Of a DNA stretch of 64,000 bases, positions 11,601 to 23,800 are shown in pieces. Under the pieces are notes generated by a model that searched no databases, was not told where the DNA came from, and saw only the letters and a list, made by a program, of their open reading frames with translations. Each line of letters starts with the position of its first letter. The first letter of the stretch is position 1. The position numbers were made by a program, and so were the translations under genes. This DNA is from Heliopora coerulea (Eukaryota; Cnidaria; Anthozoa; Scleralcyonacea; Helioporidae), in the NCBI GenBank assembly GCA_030142905.1, contig JASJOG010000234.1, positions 339,001 to 403,000 on the forward strand, written 5' to 3'.

Positions 11601-14600
11601 GAAGACAATTTACTAGGTGAGTTGTAAATCAAATCACTCAAATGCAGTTTGGATGCGAGTGTTCTTAGTGTTGCATACTACTTAAGGTACGAATGAGACT
11701 GAATATAACCGCTTTCATCAACCGCATTGCCTTAGAGGTATAAAAACATTTTATCCGAATAAATCGAAGGTAACAATGTAAATTAGGAGAATTCTGCATC
11801 CGACTTACAACTGTTAATTAGTTCGCTACTTGTCTGTTCTTCATGTCATGGCAATTATGATAACATTTACCAGTTTGCCACGATGACTCATTATAAGTAC
11901 GGTGTAAGTAAATGTCTGAACTACTCCAAGAATTATACCCTGCAAGACCGAACGACAACAATGGGAGTTTGTCTGAATTATTACAGCTTGAACTAACCGT
12001 CTTTCGGTGATTTGCAAAATGAAAGCTTCCTTAGTTTTGTGCATCCCTTAAAATGAAATAATGCGAATGTGTACTTGACGTTAGACCATACTAATAAACA
12101 GGTATACAGATGGCTCGCAAGTTTCCATCTTTTTCGGTTACCGTGAACAATTCAGAAATCCCGACGTCCGTTAGATACAAACAATTCGAGATGTTCAGTT
12201 CTTGAAGGTTCTTTGATCTTTTTACCAGCTGTTGTAGTCCACTGTCTGTTAGCTGGCGGGAGTTGGAGAGAAGAAAATGGATAGAGGGAAATTTATCATA
12301 AGAGAAGAAATGTGGAAGGACTGTAGGAAGGGAAGGAAAGGAATGGAAAGTAAAAGGAAAGGGAGGAAGGAAGAATGCCAGGAACGAACCCACGGCGGAC
12401 GAGAGGCAGGTAGAAAAGGAGGGAGAGGGAGAGAGAGGGAGGGAGGGAGAGTGAGTTTCAATGAATTTATGGGGGGGAAACAATTACTGAGAGGGGGGAA
12501 GAGGAGGAAGGAGAGCGAAAACGAGAAAAGAAAAAAAGATTCCGTTAACTTGTAATTTATTTTACCTTAATGCAATCATCCAGAATAATGGTTTTACACC
12601 TGTCCGTCAGCATGAAGAAGCACTAGGATAAGGACAGACATCTAGTTTAGTCGTTAACTAATACAAAGTATCTTGGTAATACAGTCCTTCGTCCAAACGC
12701 CTTCGAGTATCAACAAAAATCACGTTACCTGTCCTGTAATTCTAATATTTCCTCCAACATCAACATATTCCAGCTCTTCGCACTGCTTAAGTAGCCACCA
12801 CAACCTGCAAACAACCAGACATTCGCATTATTTGCACACTAAAGACAAACCAGCTTCCATTTTGAGTTTTTTAGCCCAAGGGGGACATCTTCGTTGCTTC
12901 ATTAAAAGTCACAACTCGAATAAACATTGAAAGACATATAATAAAGTTTACGGCACTCCTACGGCAAGTGAGGCCCAGTTCAAAAGTCGAACGTTTCATG
13001 TGCCGAATCTAACGTTAATGAGCAAAATCCTTTATTCAAACTGATTTCCTTTTGATAGGGTACATGAAAATTTCGACGTTTGAACTGGGCCTAAGTTCTA
13101 CTCAGTGACTTATCTCCCAGTAGAAGCAAGGATTCTTCCGCGCCGACACCGAAACAGGGTTTACTAAGGTTCACCCTCGCATGTCACTTACCCTTTCTCA
13201 CCAACATCATAGCATCTTTGTAACTGTATTTTCTGTATAATACAACGAAATGAACTACCATTTGACCACATCTCGTGATTATTAAACGAAAGGAAAAACA
13301 AAAAACAAACGAACAGTAGAAAGATTTTTCTCGATACCTTTAGTTTGGAGCAATTACTGCTGAGATCTTTCAAGGATTTCATTGTCACGTTAACTCCGGA
13401 AAGATTCAGCTCTTGAAGGTCAGGACAATTTTTACCTTAAAAAAGCATGTTTAAAACGTGTATTCAGAACCAAATCAAACTTGTTTTTCATCACCGGATC
13501 GTCAACCGTGTCTAATAAACTTCTTTCGTAGTCTCGTTTTCCAAGAAGTGCTCCGTTAAAGTAGATAAGACCTCTTCCTTTTAAAATTAAGGCATTCAAC
13601 TTTATCCTTTTCAAACTTTACGCATCAATCCGTGAATACTTTCTTTAAACTTCATTAAAAACGAGAATTTTCCGCAAATAAACTTATGGCTGATTCAATA
13701 AGTTTTTATCGGAATTTCGACTAGAAAAAATTATTTTCTGAAGTTTCACTGGAAAAGCTACTTTCTTTGGCATGAAAGACAATTATGAAAGACTAAACCC
13801 AGGAAAAGAGTAAAAGTACAATTACCGATAAGGTAAAGAGAGTAATCAGTCAGGAGCCTTGATGAATGGGATAAGTCCAGGGATTTTAAATTTTGGCAAC
13901 CTCGTCGAAAGAGTGACAGTAAAATTCCATCTGTCAATCCTGAAAAATAAATGCATTGTATAAATTCAGATAGTCCATAAAGATGATATCACGCATTGGT
14001 TTTCAGCGATGATCGGTAGTGCAAATGATGACGCAGAATACGATGACGCGCTTTAACCTCGTGCGCAATTTAATTCGTTTTCACGAATCGTTATTAAAAA
14101 ATCTTTTCGTAACACATCCCTTTACCCACATCTTTAACATTGCAAAAGATAGTAAACTCATATTGATTATAATTTTGATATTATAATTACATACATGCAG
14201 CTATTACCTCCAGTTCCTCTAAAAGATCTGAAAATTCCTTTGAAATTTAAATGGGTAGTAAAAAGCCATGTTTGTCTTGCTAGGTTAAGCCATCTGTGGC
14301 ATACTAGTTGGAAAAAAACAAGTTACAGTTGTTGGAAGCATAGAGCCAAAGGTCCCTTTTTTGACTTATACCTTCCATTCTCATTTCACATTCCTTTTTG
14401 TTACTTCTACCATCATCCTTCTTTACCAATGCTTTGCAATTAAGATTTGTCACCTAACCACTTCTCTCTCACCTCCCTACCCCTCCTCTTCACTTCATTT
14501 TGCATCACTTGAGTTTGCTTTACTTCAGTTGTCTCTTGTTCCGCTTTCTTTTCTCCTCCTATGTTTCATTTTCTGTTCTCTTTCATTTCCTTTTCATTTT

Positions 14601-17382
14601 GTGCCTTTTCTTTCATTCCTCTCTGTTCCCTTGATGTTTCTATCCTTTTCTTTCATACCATTCCTGCCTTTTCCTTTACCTTTTTCTGTCCTAATCCTAT
14701 TTGCCTTTTGTACCTTCATTTCTTCTTTTCCTTTTCTATTTTCCAACCTTTCATTTTTCTTACCATACACTTTACTTTTTCTTTTTATCCCCCCACCCTT
14801 GTTTTCCTTGGTTCTATTTTCCACCTTACCCTCAAACGTACATCATGCGCAGAAATGGGTTTCTAATTTTGATTTGCTACAAAGAGTTTGCAATTGGAGG
14901 AAATCAAGAAAGGAATGAAAGAAAAAAATAAACAAGGTTAGTGTTATTAAAGCCTGGTTTTCCATGTTGTCATACTGATATACATTTTTGGCATGAAGAG
15001 TCAAACAACTAAGCTGATTCACTGAAGAAGTAGGGGCAGGACTCCATTCTTTGAACAACTCAGGAGGCCAATTTTCCTGCCCTAACCCTCTCTTTGATGC
15101 CCATAAAATCTATTGTAAATCACATGCTCTTAACCATACCTCTTTCAATCTTAACTCGATCTTTGACATTTAATAATGAAAAGATGTGCAACAGTGTATC
15201 ATCATTCAGAGTTGAGATGGTCACAACATTCTCATCAATTCTAACTGCATCCTTCAGACTTTCACTGCCTTCAGATTGCATTGTTTCATTCTCAGACTGG
15301 CTGCATTTTACATCTTCAGTAGCTTCATGATATTCTCTGACAAAATCCTGAGGTATTCAAAATTATAAATTTGTGTTTAAGAGTACAGTGATAGACCAAA
15401 TCAACAGAATTCACTAACAGCAAAAATGTAGATGAAAAGTGCAGTTGGCTAATTGTGTCCAGGGGCAGATTTAGAGGGCAATCGGAACACATCTTCCCAC
15501 GCTTACAAGAGTGTTTTTTAATGTAGATATGTCATGAATTGTGTAAATTTATTGGGTTTAAAAAAATAGAATAGATAAGAAAATAATGTTAAAAAATAAC
15601 AATGAAGCACTGAACAGGTCAAACATACCTCAAGTGATATTTGTGGGTCAGTTTCATCACTGAGTTTTAGTATTGGTCTCCCTGCAAGAAATTAGAAGTT
15701 TAAAATGTTTTGGTTGTGAAAATTGGGGAGACAAAATAAGTATACAGTAAAACAGGGGTTGTCCAATTATAAGGACTTCCTTTGCCTTTAAGCCATTAAT
15801 TTAACTACCATCTTTCTTGTCATGCAAATTAATAAAGGCAATTGAAGTTTTTCACCTCTTTTCTTTTTCTCAGCTCTGTTAACTCTTAGTCTCCTGAAAT
15901 AATTCAAAGATATACAAGTCTTTAATTGACATTAAAGTCTGCCAAAGGAGCTGACTGCCAAGCAATTTAATGCAGTTATAATTTTTAATACCTTCCATCA
16001 AGAATGAGCTGATCTTCTGAAGCCTGTAGAACTTTCTGAACTTCAGAATCTTTGCCAAATGTGATAAAACCATATCTTCAAAGCAAAATGGACTTGCAAA
16101 CTGAATTTGAAACAATTAGTTCTGCCATTGTGACATTTAATTTTGTGAGATATTCTAGAAGATAATCATTATCAATTTATACTCAAAGAATATGATGACC
16201 AGAGGCACATGCCTCCAGATATCCTCCAAAGTGTATCCAGACTGAATGGGAAGAAAACAGAAGCAAAATAGATTAACAGCTTCACTAAAATCATTTAGCA
16301 TCCCTGAATCCATCCATTCTTGAGCATTTTTCAAGCTAAGGCATTTGAACTATTTGACCCTTTTATAGAAATATTTTCTGGTCTAGTGGAAACCTTTTTA
16401 TGCAAAATTATGCTTTGGGGTTGGATATTATTGAATCTACTTTTTGTTGGATGTGATGCAGAAATCCTTGGGTTTGTTTATAAGAGCAATTTCAACCTGG
16501 CTTGTCCCATTTACATAGAGAAAAACAATTAGGCCTGCCCAGCCTATTGAAATTAGATATTCAAAATGCCACAAAAGACATTGAGTTTACCTTGGCTGGC
16601 TTGTTGTGCTTAGTGACTGAATTTTTGCAGAAAAGATTACCACATTTGAGTGAAATCTGGATAATGGTTATGCTAGATTATCCCTCCATGACAAGCAAGC
16701 CTGGTTGTGGTATGAACAAGATTAAAAGTAAAAGATTATTCAACATGGTAGCACCGTGACATTTACAGGCTCAGCTGGCTTTTCATAGCTTACCCACCCT
16801 TACATGAACCATCTCATAGGGAATTCCCAAGCAAATACCCTCCTTTTGCAAGCTCAAGAACAACATGCCTATCAGCCAATCACAATTGGCATAGCCTAGA
16901 GTATTGTGAAAATATACTGGAATATCACACAGATCTGTAAGCTTTTGTTAACCAAGAACGTACCCCTTGGACTTTTTTTTAACTCGATCTTTCACAATTT
17001 GTGCATGTATAACTTTGCCAAACGATAAAAAGAATGTTTTCAGTTGTGGTGTGGTGAGTTTGTAACTGATGTTCCCAACAAAGATTTTGTGTGGGATTAG
17101 TTTCACACCATTGTCCTCATAAAGGTCTTTAACAGCGTTGAATAAGCCCGTTGCTGCCTGTGAAGAACTTTCATTTTCTTCTGTAAAATCACTGGCAAGA
17201 TCTCTCGCTTTTTCTTCCTGACTCTGTACACCGAGTTCTTCATTGGGTCGCAAAGTTCTTTTGACAAACTTAGAGTTGGAAGAGCAACCATTGGTGATCG
17301 CGGCAATATTCAATAGTCCTCTCTCTGAGTGAAGAGTTTCGTGTAGTTGCTTAAGCCGGTGAAATTTCGACGCCCTTTCCAT
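8687..17382 (-). CDS. RRM + F-box + leucine-rich-repeat protein (complete, 18 exons, 687 aa)
   Basis: Exons in transcript order: 17382-16964, 16075-15992, 15893-15856, 15681-15629, 15347-15140, 14303-14208, 13939-13826, 13435-13338, 13232-13192, 12804-12729, 12622-12566, 12252-12142, 11344-11265, 10877-10775, 10113-10026, 9837-9700, 9175-9053, 8823-8687. Every junction keeps frame and the sum is 2064 nt. Residues about 98-180 form an RNA recognition motif: RNP2-like KIFVGNIS and RNP1-like KSKGYGFITF, the latter joined across exons 1 and 2. Residues about 244-290 form an F-box (LNDDTLLHIFSLL, then VCHRWLNLARQTW). Residues about 300-601 are F-box-type LRRs, for example CQNLKSLDLSHSSRLLTD, CPDLQELNLSG, LTDSGLQQL, CPQLRELDLSG. 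The tail is acidic (YDDEDGTEEF) and ends DGQWLS. F-box proteins recruit substrates to SCF ubiquitin ligases; here the RRM suggests RNA or RNP targets (inference). The ATG at 17382 is chosen because the frame upstream has only a TTG. Confidence 0.9.
12253..12565. repeat. Purine-rich tract (pyrimidine-rich in the sense of the host gene), intron 11
   Basis: From about 12270 to 12540 the plus strand is almost pure A/G (ggaagg, gggagaggg). Because the host gene is on the minus strand, this is a roughly 250-nt C/T tract that ends at the splice acceptor at 12253. ORFs called across it on both strands are low-complexity artefacts. Confidence 0.8.
12969..13094. mobile_element. Short MITE-like element, about 125 bp
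   Basis: The ends are inverted: ggcccagttcaaaagtcga on the left and tcgacgtttgaactgggcc on the right. No coding capacity. It lies in the intron between exons 9 and 10 of the RRM/F-box/LRR gene. Confidence 0.7.
14360..14835. repeat. Pyrimidine-rich low-complexity tract
   Basis: C/T-dominated plus strand (tttccttt, ttctttcatt) inside intron 5 of the minus-strand gene. Overlapping open frames rich in Phe/Ser/Leu or Lys/Glu in several frames are products of composition, not genes. Confidence 0.8.
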
Positions 17383-17864
17383 TGCGCAGAACAACAGTAA
17401 TTGAAAATACTATCACTTTCGTAGGAGAAACACCAAATTCGACTGTAGGAAAAATTGTCTCAATCCCCCCTGAAAACACAACGCGCGAATATTCACATAC
17501 CATTGCTTATCTCACCTAATCGACCAAAAACACTACTCTAGATTTTAACTTCTTCTTATCATGGGAATTAACTTATTGCTCTGTTGTTAGATGCTATCGA
17601 TATTCAAAATCATCTTCTGTGAAATTTGGCTAATAGAGATAAGCTATGCTGCCTACGGCGAAGTTTTCATGCAGGACGGGTTGTCAAGGATGTGTTCGGC
17701 GTCCATCTCAGAATGCATGCGACAACACATGATGATGTAACTTCTCTAAACTGGCTGAAATATTTACAAAGACGTCATCTTACTTACATGTGGTGTCCGA
17801 CTAACGACAGCGAATGCTTCAGAATTTATCCTTTGAAGTTCTTTGTTGACATTCGTCGACTAGC
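17383..17864. promoter_or_regulatory. Head-to-head intergenic region (candidate bidirectional promoter)
   Basis: Only 482 bases separate the ATG of the minus-strand RRM/F-box/LRR gene from the chosen ATG of the plus-strand MFS gene. An in-frame TGA lies about 15 nt before the MFS ATG, so the coding region cannot extend far upstream without another exon. No TATA box is evident. The frame at 17626-17934 is out of register with the MFS exon. Confidence 0.5.
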
Positions 17865-20800
17865 ATGTGCTTCTTTGTATGGATTCGTCGGAAATTACTG
17901 TCTGTGCTCCAACCTGAGGGAACTACACCTTTGAAATGGGGAATGATAACAGCGTTATACTTTTGTATGGTAAGTGTAGGCTTGGTGGGGAAATATTTAA
18001 TATTGAAATTAGCTATGTTTGACTTGGGTGTGAAGTATATGCCTGAGTGGTCATATTTGTCTTGTGGATATTAATGCCAAACTTGGCCGAAATGTCAAAG
18101 AGATAAAGCGATAAGGTAGCAAAGGTCAAGACCCTTCATGGCACATGTTGGTGAAGAGTTGGATTGTCTGAGACTTTCATCATGGGTAAAGATTAAAAAT
18201 TAATGACTTCGTGCACATGTTGGTGAAGAATTGGATTGTCTGTGACTTTCATCATGGGTAAAGATTAAAAATTAATGACTTCGTGTCCCACGTATTAAAT
18301 GAGTACATTTTGATCGTGGGTAACCACTGCGTGATAGGTATACACCATCACGACATGGAAAAGGCCGGGTTATTCTGCCTCCCTGACCAACTGTGAATAC
18401 AGTGGTGGACAAAAATAAATTTTAAGCGATTGCTTTCATTCGTGTTTCCGTTGTATTGTACACTGGCTGATGCTGGGAGATTTTACTTGTCAAAGAGAGT
18501 GAAGGCTATCTCAACTCTTTTTGACCTGAATTCCACTTTCATTATTTTACTTTACTGTGCACTGTAGCACAACAATGTCCATGGGATGTGGCATATCAGT
18601 GTTTGTGCCTGATTCAGTCACAACTGTGAATAACATTTTGAATCAGTGGCACACCCAAGGAAGGTGGCACCTTAGGGGGGCTTAAGCCCCTCCCTTAGCA
18701 GCCACAGAAATGATTTCTATTTGTGTCCACCAAAAAAGTATTAAAAAATGTAATGTAAAATTAAAAGTGAATGGTATAGAGGGTACAGTACTTCCGAAAG
18801 ATGATAGTGAAATCCTATGATTTCTCAGTCACCTTACAAGTGTGTTGTGTACAAGAACTATCAATTCTTAATTCTGGAATTGCTGTTGTACAGAATTTAA
18901 ATTGGGGGACTATGCCTTTGGAGCCCCCTAACAGAGGCTCATTTGACATTCTAGCCTCCACCTTACAAAAATCCTGGATGTACCATTGCTTAAGCATTGT
19001 TTGAGCAGAAAGTTTGACTAGCCATAGTGTTAGCTAACCCTGGAAGACTAGTCAACATGATGATGGAAAAAAAAAATGAGGGAGTTGTTACTGTTTGGGT
19101 AATTTAATTTTTTGATTTCTTGTTTTAGTTTGGACATGCTCTTTCAATACAAATGTTGTTTGCATTTTTACCAGATATGGTGAAGGTATGAATGAGAAAT
19201 AACCCATAAGAGGATGAAGTTAACCCATTAAGGGGCAAGGATGCACTTTAGTATTTTACATTGGCTAATGCTAGATAATTTTAGTACTTACTTGCCACAG
19301 TGGATGAGCCCTGGGTATTAAAAGGCCAACAATCCATTAAGGGGCAAAGTTTTACTTTAGACTTTATGTTCTGGCTAGCATATAGCTGATTTTATTCTGC
19401 ACAGTGATAGGCTTGTAACTGGGTAATACATTCTGGAATGGATAAAAAGAATACTTTTACTTTATTTTCATGTGTGCAATTAAACCCACACTTAGGGGAC
19501 TTATATGGCACATGTTGACATATGTGCCATCACACATGTCATATTGGGGGCACTGGCTTCATTTGTTACTTGTTCTCTCTTCATGGACTCCATATTCTGC
19601 TTTACAGTGATGATCCACTGTTACTTGGCAAGAAAAAGAGAAGGAAGCAGTAATTTGTTTTTGGGTTTTTTCATACCTTGAGAACTGCTATCAAACCACC
19701 CTCTACTAAAAGCAAACAATGGATAAGGGTAAATTATAAAACCCTTCAATATTTATATAAAAGAAATTATTAAATCCATACTTATCACCAGGGCTATTTA
19801 ACTAATGGGCCACAATCTGAATGCAGCCTTTGTAGATGTTTTAACTGGCCAGCCAGGGACCTCAGTAAGTATGTATAAAATACAGTATGAGAGGCTGCTT
19901 TGATGGCTGCTGGTTCTTAGTGTTCTTGCAATATGGGCATGCTTTATAACAAAGTTGAATACCCCTGTGTGGTGTAATTTGTTGGAAGTGACTCAATTGC
20001 TATTGTCATGGTAAAATCTGGTTTTCTAAAAGCTACATATGGTTTTATTTGCATCATTTAGAGTTTTGGAATCCCTGATGAAGATGCTGGTGAGTTTTAA
20101 GGATATTTTGAGAAATATTTCTTTACACATTCTATATTTCAGTTAGACCTCTCTGCAGGTCACCAATGGCATCCTGAAGGTGCACTTTCCAGTTTGCCCA
20201 AATAATATTGGAAAAATTAAGAATTTGAGGCAGGGGCAGATCAATGCTCATCTGACAGGAGGGATGCAGATTTCCCTGGGGGGGTGCATTGGTGTGCTAC
20301 CAAAAGGGCTGACCGGGCTGTTGTATTTTTTTTAGGCATATCGCCATAAGCCCATACTCTTACTGCCAAATGTATAAGTTTCTTTAAATAAAACCTATAA
20401 TAAAAATAATAACCTACAGTATGCATGCCATTTTTGAATTTTTCTGAGGGGGTGCTAGAAAATTTTGGGGGTACACACCCCCCTGCACCCCCAGAAAATC
20501 CACCCCTGATTTGAGGGATGGATGGGAGGTATGTTTTTTAGCTGATGTCTTCACTGGCAACTGCTGGTTGTCACATGTTTACAACTATACCTTTATGTGT
20601 CTCCTCTTCTGTCTATCACTTACATGTAGTATCTTTTCAAATATATACATTTTACTTCCTGTTCACCATTCTTTTTCTTGTCTTTTCTTTCTTGACTATT
20701 CCTTCCCTTATCACTCTGTCCCTTTTTTTTATTTATTTCTTTTTAACCCTTTAAGGCCTTTTGTCGTATTTCTAGGACACCCCCTGAATAAAAGAACAAA

Positions 20801-23800
20801 TAAATGAACAAAGCTAAAACAAAGAGAGAATAATAAACAAAAGAAAAAAATCAAAGCATTAAAGGGTTAACTTAGTCTGGTTTTATTCTGCCTGTCTGTC
20901 TAGTAGTTATTTCTCTTATTTTCTTTCATGTCTCTCATCCCCAAGTCCTTGAGTGATTCCATTATCTAATTATCTTAATTTTAATTTTATGTTCTTTGTT
21001 AGGGTACTATGTTGGACTGTTGGCTTCTGCTGTATTCATTGGTAGATTTTTTTCAAGGTAGTTTAGTAACCAGTCTGAGTCTCTGCAATTTGGTAGTAAA
21101 CATTCAGGCTGTTTCCTTATAAGGAATTCACTTCAATAAATTTGCATATAATACAAGTATTATAAATACTTAAGGGGATTTCAATTGTCTTTTTAGATTC
21201 TAGAATTATGTCCTCCTAATATTAGATGATCACTGGTAATGTTTTAACCTTTAACTGATGAAACTGTTTCTTTTCTTACCAACAGTTACTTTTGGGGATG
21301 GTTGTCTGATAAAATTGGTCGGAGAAAGGTCCTTCTTTTTACTGTTTCATCAATTGGAGTGACCACACTAGGTTTTGGTTTTGCAAAATCATTTGCCATG
21401 GCATTTATTATCAGGTTTATAACAGGATTAGTAGCAGGTATTGTCACATTAGGCTCAAAAGGCATTCTAATTATTGATTATTATAGCAAATAAATGTTGA
21501 TTTTCCTGACACACAATTATATATAATTATATATGTACATACACAATATATTATACATATATGCATATACATACACAAACATGTACATATACATGTGAAA
21601 CCTTTATCCTATACTTCTCTACAGGTGTAGTAGGAACAGTTAAAGCAGCTCTTACAGACATTTGTGATGAAACTAACCAGGTAATAATGCAACAGATCTT
21701 CTAAATTTTTAATTTTATTAGCCAACTAGAAGCTCAGATGCCCTGGTAAAGATGATGAAAATGTGCATGATTGCTGGATATTTTGATTGCATGTGTACCA
21801 GATACTTACATTTCTTGTTTTGAAATTGACATACTGCCTAGCATTGCCTAGCATTAGGTAAGCTTGATGTGCAGTACAAATGACCCAGAAATTAAGACAT
21901 ATTCATACTACTTCATCAGGGCCTTCAATTTCCAGGAATGAGGCCAAATGCTGAGTGAGATTATGACTTGGGATGCAACCAACTTTTGTTTTTTTCTCCC
22001 CTAAATATTGGGATTCTCTATCTACTTTATCATTTATGGGATCCCCCATCCTCTAACTTTTGCCAGTTGAAACTTCATTTTAAGTTTACAGTATTTTGTA
22101 TCATGATGCATTATTTGTATTTTAGCCATTGGGTATGGCTGTGATTATAACAGCTTGGAATTCTGGTCTCATTATTGGTCCTGCTATTGGAGGTAATACT
22201 GCAGCTACAAGCTTGTCATCATGTGTGTAATATGATATATTATGTAGTAAGGTTTGATTTGTTGTCAAGGTGAGCAAGAAGAAAGACTGGAATACAGGAC
22301 TAGGTGAGGTGATGGGGGAAGAAATGTAGAAAAGGGCAGGATGGGATGAGATGAAGTTGTGGAGAGTTGAATCAAAAAGTGAATGTCTAGGTTTGCTGTA
22401 CCATAATACGTGACATGTATACATCCTGGTAGATTTTATAAAGGGTACATGAAATAAACATTTAGTGCATTTTGTTAGAGAGAACTTACAAAATGATAAA
22501 CATTGGTGCTTAAAGCTCTTCTGTGTCTCTATAATGTCAAATTTTCACTAAGTGGAATTTTTTGCATGCATTGAGATTGTGCATTGAAATGAATACACAG
22601 AAATGCACAAAACTGCGTTCAATACACAAATTCCCAAATAGTGATGCAATGAGGAATAAGCTACAACAAGATTGGATGAATTGGGACTAGCTTAGTTAGG
22701 TGGGGCAACTTGGAGGGGGGGGGGAGTGGTAAGTGCCATAGATGAAACTGAGGTAAAAAAAGTGAAAGTTTTCAGAAAATTAAATGTCAAGTTGTCATAA
22801 AATTAAAAAAAAAAAACATTGCAGTTGGGTTTTTGGTTTATTGTCTTTCTGATATTTCTTTTTGTTTGTAGGTTACCTTGCAAAACCAGCTACAAAATAT
22901 TCTGGGTTTAAAAAAGGTTGGTGCTTTTCTCTAAAGTTACCTTTTTTTGCAAGAATCCTTATTTCACTCTGTAAATGTTTTATATGTGTCTTGACCACAA
23001 CTGCAAATGGTCTCTCGTTCATTTGAGGGGTGAAGCAAATCAGGAACAAGTACAGGGCAGTGAAAACTGTTTGGAGGGGGTTTTTTTGTCCCACAAATGA
23101 TAAAAGGCGGATTTACTGATTGTTTTCATACCTTCATCAATGATAGATCGAAAATAGTAATTTATTTTGTATTTTATCATTTAGGCTCGCTGTTTGACAA
23201 TTTCGCGTACTTGCTTCCTTGCATTATCAACGCAGTCATACTTCTGTTGAGTTTTCTTATGGTGTTTTTCAAATTACCAGAAACACTGCTATCCGTGAGG
23301 TAGGTTATCCTGTGGAATATTTAGCTGATGCTTTCTCAGGTATTGACACCATCATTTCCTCTGAGTTGACACCGACACGGGCACCGACATTGGCACCGGC
23401 ACCGACAAAAACACCAACACTAACGTCGATATAGAAACTAACACCATCGCGAATGTTGACACTGGCACTGACACAGCGACGTTGACGCTGACATCGACAC
23501 TGGGACTGCTTCGTACGCAGACACCGATCTTGACAGTTACGTTAGTCCACATCATTCACGTATTTCATACAATATCATTCACAACTAAACGAAGTTAATG
23601 TTACTATTGATAAGAGTTATTATCAGTACTCCAGTAAATTAATTTCTTTGCTCTTTACTAGTGGACCATGTTCGCACTGCGGCCGTTCTGAGATTGATCT
23701 GAGGGATCGGTCTCAGTGTGAGAGACGTCCAAGACTGGCGAACGTGATTGTTCACACTGCAACCTTAAGGCACTTTGTGTGCTGAACTCTTGATCATGAA

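Noticed and set aside
12091..12483. 130-aa minus-strand ORF as a separate gene
   Set aside because: Its C-terminal part is a genuine LRR exon (12142-12252) of the larger gene; the Pro/Ser/Phe-rich N-terminal part is the polypyrimidine intron.
14361..14931. Several Phe/Ser/Leu-rich ORFs up to 185 aa
   Set aside because: Product of a pyrimidine-rich tract inside an intron of the opposite-strand gene; open in multiple frames at once.
18655..18990. Possible MITE around ggcttaagcccctccc
   Set aside because: Ends look loosely inverted, but I could not find convincing terminal repeats or a target duplication.
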